Assembly (NCBI RefSeq): GCF_900177515.1
Contig: NZ_FXAK01000010.1
Location: forward strand, 186,001-250,000
Length of the DNA: 64,000 nucleotides
From: Azospirillum oryzae
GTDB lineage: Bacteria > Pseudomonadota > Alphaproteobacteria > Azospirillales > Azospirillaceae
Direction of reading: 5' to 3'
Of this stretch, positions 58,245 through 64,000 are shown in pieces (position 1 is the stretch's first letter; every line of letters begins with the position of its first letter). The notes below the pieces were generated by a model that saw nothing but the letters and a program-made list of their open reading frames with translations, ran no database searches and was not told where the DNA came from. The translations under genes were made by a program, and so were the position numbers.

Positions 58245-59381
58245 ATGGCGGCCCATCAGGCATGCCTGAACATCGACGAGTTGCGACTGCAGGCCCGCCG
58301 CTTCCTGCCGCGCGGCCTGTTCGAGTATATCGACCGCGGCACCGAGGACGAGACCGCCCTGCGCCGGCTGCGCGACGGCTTCGACCATGCCGAGCTGACG
58401 CCGCGGGTGCTGGTCGATTGCGCCGACCGCCACACCGGCGTGACGCTGTTCGGGCGCGCGCGCCCGCTGCCCTTCGTCATCGCGCCCACCGCCGCCGCCG
58501 GGCTGGTCCGCTACGACGGGGAGGTGCTGCTGGCGCGGGCCGCCCGTGCCGCCGGCATCCCCTTCTGCGTCTCGACCCAGTCGATCACCAGCATCGAGGC
58601 CATCGCCGAGGCCGGGGCCGAGCTGTGGTTCCAGCTTTATGTGTGGCGCGACCGCAGCCTGACCCATGCCCTGCTCGACCGGGTCGCCGCCTGCGGCGTC
58701 GATACGTTGATCCTGACGGTGGACACCGCCGTGTCGCCGAAACGAGAGTACAACGCGCACAACGGTTTCACCGTGCCGGTCACGCCGTCGCTGCGCGGCG
58801 CCCTGGACGTGGCGCGCCATCCCGCCTGGGCGGGCGGGGTGCTGCTGCGTCTGCTGGCCGATGGCGGCTGGCCGGGATACGCCCACTATCCGCCGCAGTT
58901 CCGCACCCGCATCACCGACGCCGCCGCCCACGACCCGATCCGGCTGTGCGACCGGGTGAGCTGGGACGACGTGGCGGAGCTGCGCCGCCGCTGGCAGGGC
59001 CGCATCATCCTCAAGGGCCTGCTGGCGCCGGAGGATGCGCGGCGCGCGGCCGGGTCCGGGGTCGAGGCCGTCGTGGTGTCCAACCATGGCGGGCGCAACC
59101 TGGACTGCGCGCCCTCGCCGCTTACGGTTCTGCCGCGGATCATGGACGCGGTCGGCGACCGGATGACGGTGCTGGCCGACAGCGGCGTGCGGCGCGGCAG
59201 TGACGCCGCGAAGCTGCTGGCCGCCGGCGCGGCGGCGGTTCTGCTCGGCCGGGCGCCGCTGTTCGGACTGGCGGCCGGCGGACAGGCGGGGGCGGAACAC
59301 GCGCTGGCGATCCTGCGGGACGAACTGGACCGGACCATGGCCCTGCTCGGCTGCCGGACGGTCGCCGATCTGCGGCTTTGA
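58245..59381 (+). CDS. FMN-dependent alpha-hydroxyacid oxidase/dehydrogenase
   Basis: A 378-residue TIM-barrel flavoprotein of the lactate dehydrogenase/glycolate oxidase family (LldD type) oxidising an L-2-hydroxyacid to the 2-oxoacid. FMN site: PFVIAPTAAAGLVRYDGE; catalytic region WFQLYVWRDRSLTHAL; ILKGLLAPEDARRA; catalytic His and Arg in VVSNHGGRNLD; then LADSGVRRGSDAAKLLAAGA. Together with the FAD enzyme at the other end of the cluster it would cover both stereoisomers of a hydroxyacid. GGAGGCG lies ahead of ATG 58245. Confidence 0.92.
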   Translation: MAAHQACLNIDELRLQARRFLPRGLFEYIDRGTEDETALRRLRDGFDHAELTPRVLVDCADRHTGVTLFGRARPLPFVIAPTAAAGLVRYDGEVLLARAARAAGIPFCVSTQSITSIEAIAEAGAELWFQLYVWRDRSLTHALLDRVAACGVDTLILTVDTAVSPKREYNAHNGFTVPVTPSLRGALDVARHPAWAGGVLLRLLADGGWPGYAHYPPQFRTRITDAAAHDPIRLCDRVSWDDVAELRRRWQGRIILKGLLAPEDARRAAGSGVEAVVVSNHGGRNLDCAPSPLTVLPRIMDAVGDRMTVLADSGVRRGSDAAKLLAAGAAAVLLGRAPLFGLAAGGQAGAEHALAILRDELDRTMALLGCRTVADLRL

Positions 59382-59526
59382 GAGAAGCGAAGTAATTCAC
59401 GGAATTGGCAGGCGATGCGGGGGCGGGGGGAGCCGCGTCGACGCACGGCTGCCGCAAGAGGAACGCAGGGCTGATTGTCAGTCTGCGGAATTAGCATGCA
59501 CCGCAACCAGAGGAGAGGAAGCGGTC

Positions 59527-60471
59527 GTGACGGAGGACGCGGTGAATGGCGGGCGGCGGGGAACTGGCCGCCGGACCTCCCAAACGGCTTCGGGAACCGG
59601 ACCCGGTCTGACGGTCTATGCGCAGCTTGCCGGGATCGTGCTGTTCTGGGGCGCCAATTGGCCGCTGATGAAGCTGGCACTGGTCGATATCGGGCCGCTC
59701 ACCTTCTGCGCCGTGCGGCTGTTCGGAACCGCGCTGAGCGTGGCGGCGATGGCGCCGGTCCTGCGCTTTCCCCTGCTGCCCCAGCGCGGCGAGCGGCTGA
59801 TGCTGGCCGTCGTCGGGCTGCTTCAGGTCGCCGGCATGATGGGGCTGAGCAACCTCGGGCTGCAGTTCGTCTCGCCGGGGCGGGCGTCGGTGCTCGCCTA
59901 CACCATGCAGATGTGGGCGCTGCCGCTCGGCCTGCTGCTGCTGGGCGAGCGGATCACCGGGCGGCGCGCCGCGGCGGCGGGGCTGACCTTCGCCGGGGTG
60001 GTCGTCTTCTTCAACCCGGCGCTGGTGGACTGGAGCGATGCCAACGCGCTGATCGGCAACGGCCTGCTCATCGGCTGCGCGCTCAGCTGGGCGCTGGGGG
60101 CGACGCTCTACCGCCGACGGGTCTGGCGCACGCCCTTCTGGACCCAGACCTTCTGGCAGATCGCCGCCAGCGCGCTGGTGATGGTGCCGCTGGCGCTGTC
60201 CACCGAATCGGGGCACCCGGTCCACTGGTCGGGCTCCCTGCTGGCGGTCGTCGCCTACAACTGCCTGATCGCCACCGGGCTTTGCTATTGGTGGTGGGGC
60301 AAGGCGCTGTCGGTGATGCCGGCCAGCCAGGCCGGGCAGATCGTCTGCCTGGTGCCGATCACGGCGCTGCTGCTGAGCGCGGTCTTCTACCACGAGCCGC
60401 TGAGCGCGGGCGTGCTGGCGAGCGTGGCGATGATCGCCGGCGGCATCGTCCTGTCGGCGCGGGCGCGCTGA
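59527..60471 (+). CDS. EamA/DMT-family transporter
   Basis: A 314-residue ten-helix drug/metabolite transporter with two EamA repeats. First repeat: LAGIVLFWGANWPLMKLALV and LGLQFVSPGRASVLAYTMQM; second: IGCALSWALGATLYRRRVW and LLSAVFYHEPLSAGVLASVA. Such proteins export amino acids or small metabolites. GTG 59527 is chosen after a GAGGAGAGGAAG ribosome site; there is no ATG at the N-terminus. It is convergent with the DedA/ATP-grasp gene, 14 bp apart. Confidence 0.9.
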   Translation: MTEDAVNGGRRGTGRRTSQTASGTGPGLTVYAQLAGIVLFWGANWPLMKLALVDIGPLTFCAVRLFGTALSVAAMAPVLRFPLLPQRGERLMLAVVGLLQVAGMMGLSNLGLQFVSPGRASVLAYTMQMWALPLGLLLLGERITGRRAAAAGLTFAGVVVFFNPALVDWSDANALIGNGLLIGCALSWALGATLYRRRVWRTPFWTQTFWQIAASALVMVPLALSTESGHPVHWSGSLLAVVAYNCLIATGLCYWWWGKALSVMPASQAGQIVCLVPITALLLSAVFYHEPLSAGVLASVAMIAGGIVLSARAR

Positions 60472-60485
60472 GCGGCTTCGGTCGT

Positions 60486-62204
60486 TCAGTTGGAGGCGGG
60501 ATAGAGCGGCAGGAGGTTCTGCTGTCGGCGCTGGTAGCGGACCAGCTCCAGCGCGCCCAGCGGCCGGGCACCCTGCGCCCGGCAGGCGGCGGCGACCTCG
60601 AACATCAGGGCCTGCTGGTGGAACAGGGTGGCGTAGGCGTCGCCCAGCCTGAATTCCGGATCCCACATGTGGATGGCCTCCGCCCCGGCGCCATTCACCT
60701 CGATGATGCGGAATTCCTCGCCCACCGCCAGCCGCTCCACCGAGGCGAAGCGGACGTCGAAGCGGCCGAAATGGAAGCCCGGCATCTCGTCGGCGATCTC
60801 GTCGAAACGGGCGGTCAGCGTCGCCGTGACATGGCCGCAGGCGTCCTTGTAGAGGCCGCCGACCCGGCTGCTGCCGACCAGCGACAGCCGCACCGTGCGG
60901 CCCGCCTCCGGCACCTCGTCCAGCCGGTCGGCCAGCGCCTCGTGATGGAGGTCGGACTTCCAGGAGGCGCGCGGGTCGGCGGCGATCAGCTGGCGCAGGG
61001 TGGAGCGGCCGTCGCCGACCACATGCGGGTAATAGCGGAAGGTCATGGAGAAGATGCGCCCGTGCCGCTCCCCCGGCTTGCGGACATAGAAGATGCCGGC
61101 CTCGCCAGCGTAAGCCACATGCTCCTGCAGGATCAGCCGGGCGTCGGCCGGGAAGCCGCGGAGATAGGCGTGGAGGTCGGCGCTGTCGCGCACCAGACGC
61201 ACGCCGATGCCGCGCCAGCCGATGTCGGGCTTGGCGACCAGCGGGAAGGACAGGCCGGCGCCGGACGCCAGCGTGTCCAACGCGGCCGGGGTCAGCGACG
61301 GGTAGTTGGCCAGGGCAACGGACCGTGCGGCCCAGCGCCGCGCCGCCGGCCCGATCAGGTCCATGCAGGCGATCTTCGACTCGCCGAGCAGCCCGCCGGC
61401 CTCGATCGACGGGTTGGCTGCGGTCGGCAGGGTCAGGCTGCGGTGGCGGACGCCCAGCGCGAACCACTGCGCCACCAGCGGGATGTAGAACAGCAGCGGC
61501 GGGATGCGCTCCGCCCAGCCGATGGTGGGGGCGCCGGCCGGCACCACCGGCAGGCCGGGCAGGGCGATGGCGCGCGGGGTCGGGCTGCCATGCAGCGCAT
61601 TGCGCAGGGCGGCCGGCAGTTGCGGCTCCAGCGTCGCCCGGGCGTGGGCGAACAGCGCGCCGGCGATGGTGCGGGCGCGCCGCGTGCGCAGGAGCACCAG
61701 CGCCGCCGCGCAGCCGATGCCGATCACCTGGACCTGCACCGCCGCCGCCTCCAGCGACGAGGTCATCAGCGTCAGCAGCAGCCCGACATGCACGCCGGCG
61801 GTCGCCAGGGTGATGGCGACGAAGCGCAGGAACGGCACCCGCATCACGCCGCAGGCGAAATAGGTCGGGAACAAGACGCCGGGAACCAGCCGGCAAGTCA
61901 CCAGCGTCGGCAGAAGGTTTTTCTGCAAGGCGCCACGGCAGCGCTCAAGCATCGGCCCTTCGGTCCGCCGCCTGATCCATGTGACCCGCAGCGACAATAG
62001 TCCGAGGACATAAATGAACAGGTCGCCGATAACGATTCCACACAGCAGCGTGAAGGCAGTCACGCCAATGCTGACGGTGCCGACGCTGACAAGGCTCGCA
62101 CCCGCTGCAATCGCAACGTCTTCGTGCAGAAGGGTCAGCAAAGCAAGGCCCAGCAACAGGGGAAAACCGGCGAGGGCGGTTATTGGTTGCAATGCAGCAA
62201 ACAC
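60486..62204 (-). CDS. DedA/VTT membrane domain fused to an ATP-grasp domain
   Basis: A 572-residue two-domain protein. The N-terminal 190 or so residues are a DedA/VTT-type membrane domain (HEDVAIAAGASLVSVGTVSI, GIVIGDLFIYVLGLLSLRV, TCRLVPGVLFPTYFACGVMR). The C-terminal part from about 265 is an ATP-grasp: SFPLVAKPDIGWRGIGVRLV, ILQEHVAYAGEAGIFYVRKP and the Mg-binding EEFRIIEVNGAGAEAIHMWD. DedA proteins flip or translocate undecaprenyl or phospholipid; ATP-grasp enzymes ligate carboxylates to amines. A membrane-tethered ligase acting on a lipid-linked or amino-acid substrate is possible. GTG 62204 has a weak ribosome site. Confidence 0.85.
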   Translation of the reverse strand: MFAALQPITALAGFPLLLGLALLTLLHEDVAIAAGASLVSVGTVSIGVTAFTLLCGIVIGDLFIYVLGLLSLRVTWIRRRTEGPMLERCRGALQKNLLPTLVTCRLVPGVLFPTYFACGVMRVPFLRFVAITLATAGVHVGLLLTLMTSSLEAAAVQVQVIGIGCAAALVLLRTRRARTIAGALFAHARATLEPQLPAALRNALHGSPTPRAIALPGLPVVPAGAPTIGWAERIPPLLFYIPLVAQWFALGVRHRSLTLPTAANPSIEAGGLLGESKIACMDLIGPAARRWAARSVALANYPSLTPAALDTLASGAGLSFPLVAKPDIGWRGIGVRLVRDSADLHAYLRGFPADARLILQEHVAYAGEAGIFYVRKPGERHGRIFSMTFRYYPHVVGDGRSTLRQLIAADPRASWKSDLHHEALADRLDEVPEAGRTVRLSLVGSSRVGGLYKDACGHVTATLTARFDEIADEMPGFHFGRFDVRFASVERLAVGEEFRIIEVNGAGAEAIHMWDPEFRLGDAYATLFHQQALMFEVAAACRAQGARPLGALELVRYQRRQQNLLPLYPASN

Positions 62205-62462
62205 GGGCGGGATGTCCGTTGGGAGGGGGGCGGCTACGGTGCCGCCGGCAAAATTGCATAGGAAAAGGTAAGCTTCACGTTAAAACTTTTGTAGAACCGT
62301 GCGGCATAGCGACTGTTTTCTTTGATCCATATCGAAACAGTATGGGCATGATAGAAAATATGTGTTTGCAGCTATGGCGCCGGCGCGGCACAGTGCGTCC
62401 CAATAAACGGCCGGCCAAATGACCGCCGACGGCCGAACCGCCACCCGACCAGGAGACGCACC

Positions 62463-63641
62463 GTGCAGAGCATCCAGTGGGACGACGCCTTCCTCCTTGA
62501 AGCCCAGCTGACCGAGGATGAGAAGCTGGTGCGCGACAGCGCCCGCGCCTACTGCCAGGACCGGCTGCAGCCGCGCGTCATCTCCGCCTTCCGCGAGGAG
62601 CGGTTCGACCGCGAGATCATGACCGAGATGGGCGAGCTGGGCCTGCTGGGTCCGACCATCCCGGAGGAGTATGGCGGGCCGGGCGTCAGCCACGTCGCCT
62701 ACGGGCTGGTCGCCCGCGAGGTGGAGCGGGTGGACAGCGGCTATCGCTCGGCGATGTCGGTGCAGTCGTCGCTGGTCATGCACCCGATCTACGCCTATGG
62801 CAGCGAAGAGCAGAAGAAGAAGTGGCTGCCGCGTCTGGCCACTGGCGAGCTGGTCGGCTGCTTCGGCCTGACCGAGCCGGACCACGGTTCCGACCCCGGC
62901 GGCATGAAGACCCGCGCAACCAAGGTCGACGGCGGCTATCTGCTGTCGGGCTCCAAGATGTGGATCACCAACTCCCCCATCGCCGACCTCGCCGTCGTCT
63001 GGGCGAAGTCGGAGGCCCATGACAACAAGATCAAGGGCTTCGTGGTCGAGCGCGGGACCAAGGGCTTCTCCACCCCGAAGATCGAGGGCAAGCTGTCGCT
63101 GCGCTCGTCGGTCACCGGCGAGATCGTGCTGGACGAGGCCTTCGTGCCGGAAGAGAACCTGCTGCCCAATGCGTCCGGTCTCGGCGGGCCGTTCGGCTGC
63201 CTGAACAAGGCGCGCTACGGCATCGCCTGGGGCGTGATGGGCGCGGCGGAGTTCTGCTGGCACGCCGCCCGCCAGTACACGATGGACCGCAAGCAGTTCG
63301 GCCGCCCGCTGGCCCAGACCCAGCTGGTGCAGAAGAAGCTGGCCGACATGATGACGGAGATCACGCTGGGGCTGCAGGCCTGCCTGCGTGTCGGCCGCAT
63401 GATGGACGACGGCAGCTGGTCGCCGGAGGCGATCTCGCTGATCAAGCGCAACAATTGCGGCAAGGCGCTGGACATCGCCCGCGTCGCCCGCGACATGCAC
63501 GGCGGCAACGGCATCTCCGAAGAATTCCAGGTCATCCGCCACATGGTGAACCTGGAGACGGTGAACACCTACGAAGGCACCCACGACGTCCACGCCCTGA
63601 TCCTGGGCCGGGCGCAGACGGGCCTGCAGGCGTTCTTCTAA
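62463..63641 (+). CDS. gcdH: Glutaryl-CoA dehydrogenase
   Basis: A 392-residue acyl-CoA dehydrogenase of the GCDH group, which oxidises and decarboxylates glutaryl-CoA to crotonyl-CoA in lysine/tryptophan degradation. Motifs: GLLGPTIPEEYGGPGVSHVA, FGLTEPDHGSDPGGMKTRA, WITNSPIADLAVVWAKSE, DRKQFGRPLAQTQLVQKKLA, and catalytic Glu in TYEGTHDVHALILGRAQTG, a strongly GCDH-like C-terminus. GTG 62463 follows AGGAGA. The leader is AT-rich with an inverted repeat CTGTTT/AAACAG (62313-62340). Confidence 0.93.
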   Translation: MQSIQWDDAFLLEAQLTEDEKLVRDSARAYCQDRLQPRVISAFREERFDREIMTEMGELGLLGPTIPEEYGGPGVSHVAYGLVAREVERVDSGYRSAMSVQSSLVMHPIYAYGSEEQKKKWLPRLATGELVGCFGLTEPDHGSDPGGMKTRATKVDGGYLLSGSKMWITNSPIADLAVVWAKSEAHDNKIKGFVVERGTKGFSTPKIEGKLSLRSSVTGEIVLDEAFVPEENLLPNASGLGGPFGCLNKARYGIAWGVMGAAEFCWHAARQYTMDRKQFGRPLAQTQLVQKKLADMMTEITLGLQACLRVGRMMDDGSWSPEAISLIKRNNCGKALDIARVARDMHGGNGISEEFQVIRHMVNLETVNTYEGTHDVHALILGRAQTGLQAFF

Positions 63642-64000
63642 GCGGGACGTCCATCCCCTTTCCCGCCTCTCGTGCCAACGCATGCGTTGCCGGCGGCATC
63701 GGGCGGATCGCAGATCCGTCCGGTGCCGGGGAGAGAAGGGGAGCCAGCGTGATGCGGCGAAAGCATGGGGACCTTTCGGGAATCGGTGTGGTTGCGGATT
63801 CCCGGAGTAAGCCCCTCTTTTCAGCTGACGCCGGCTTCCTTTGTCCCGAGGCGGGAATTTTTCTACTGTGTGCCGGGCGTTCCAGAGGACTCAGCCGGGT
63901 CCTCCCAAAAGCTACTTCAGAATTGGGGTGATTGTCGGCGCGGTATATAGACAATCCACTCCCTTTTCTTTCGCTGTCGTCTGTCAAGGCTGAGGTATTC
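63642..64000. other. No convincing gene at the right edge
   Basis: The last 359 bases hold only short open frames without ribosome sites or family resemblance. The far end becomes AT-richer (TATATAGACAATCC near 63944), which may be a promoter of a gene beyond the window. Confidence 0.5.

Noticed and set aside
63455..63987. Open frames on both strands at the right end
   Set aside because: They begin inside the glutaryl-CoA dehydrogenase gene or in non-coding DNA, with no ribosome site or recognisable domain.

Overview
The window is GC-rich DNA whose gene content looks like a free-living or plant-associated alphaproteobacterium. An Azospirillum-like Rhodospirillales member is my best guess: RpoH sigma-32, DUF1127 protein, several chemoreceptors, TonB siderophore uptake, many RND/ABC pumps. 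This rests on protein resemblance and base composition only, not on a database search. Coding is dense, mostly in short operons. Two islands of visibly lower GC interrupt it: about 12.1-14.1 kb and 29.2-31.7 kb.

Layout. 0-12 kb is mainly housekeeping: a ParA-type ATPase with a C-terminal membrane segment, an M20 dipeptidase, an aldo/keto reductase, a DUF1127/GNAT/threonine-dehydratase group, PhzF, VOC and gamma-glutamylcyclotransferase-like enzymes, rpoH, rluD, a threonine aldolase and three tandem tRNA-Glu genes. Next to the tRNAs lies what looks like a complete retron, read on the minus strand: a near-consensus sigma-70 promoter, a roughly 310-nt highly structured RNA region bounded by pairing ends (candidate msr-msd), an XRE regulator and a reverse transcriptase carrying NAxxH, YMDD and VTG motifs. 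14-29 kb holds a THUMP methyltransferase, an SDR, a chemoreceptor, thioredoxin TrxC, an ECF sigma/anti-sigma/periplasmic sensor operon and an MdtABC-like RND efflux operon. The second low-GC island has a 567-residue protein I do not recognise behind an AbiEi-like winged-helix protein. A TonB receptor/FoxB-like reductase operon follows.

36-47.5 kb: a NarL-type two-component pair precedes a four-gene export system. Its substrate is a cysteine-free 365-residue protein with a double-glycine leader. It is followed by an HlyD-type adaptor, a C39 peptidase-ABC transporter and a second ABC transporter, the NHLM-type exporter set. No modification enzyme is present, and a sigma-54-like promoter sits upstream of the substrate gene. 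A second chemoreceptor and a DEDDh exonuclease-BRCT protein follow.

50.6-59.4 kb is a catabolic cluster on one strand: FAD-linked 2-hydroxyacid dehydrogenase, PotD/A-type ABC uptake with two permeases fused in one chain, a DapA-family lyase, an IclR regulator and an FMN 2-hydroxyacid oxidase. The window ends with an EamA exporter, a DedA/ATP-grasp fusion and glutaryl-CoA dehydrogenase.

The strongest candidates for something new are the retron with its predicted RNA and the NHLM exporter with its large unmodified repeat-rich substrate.
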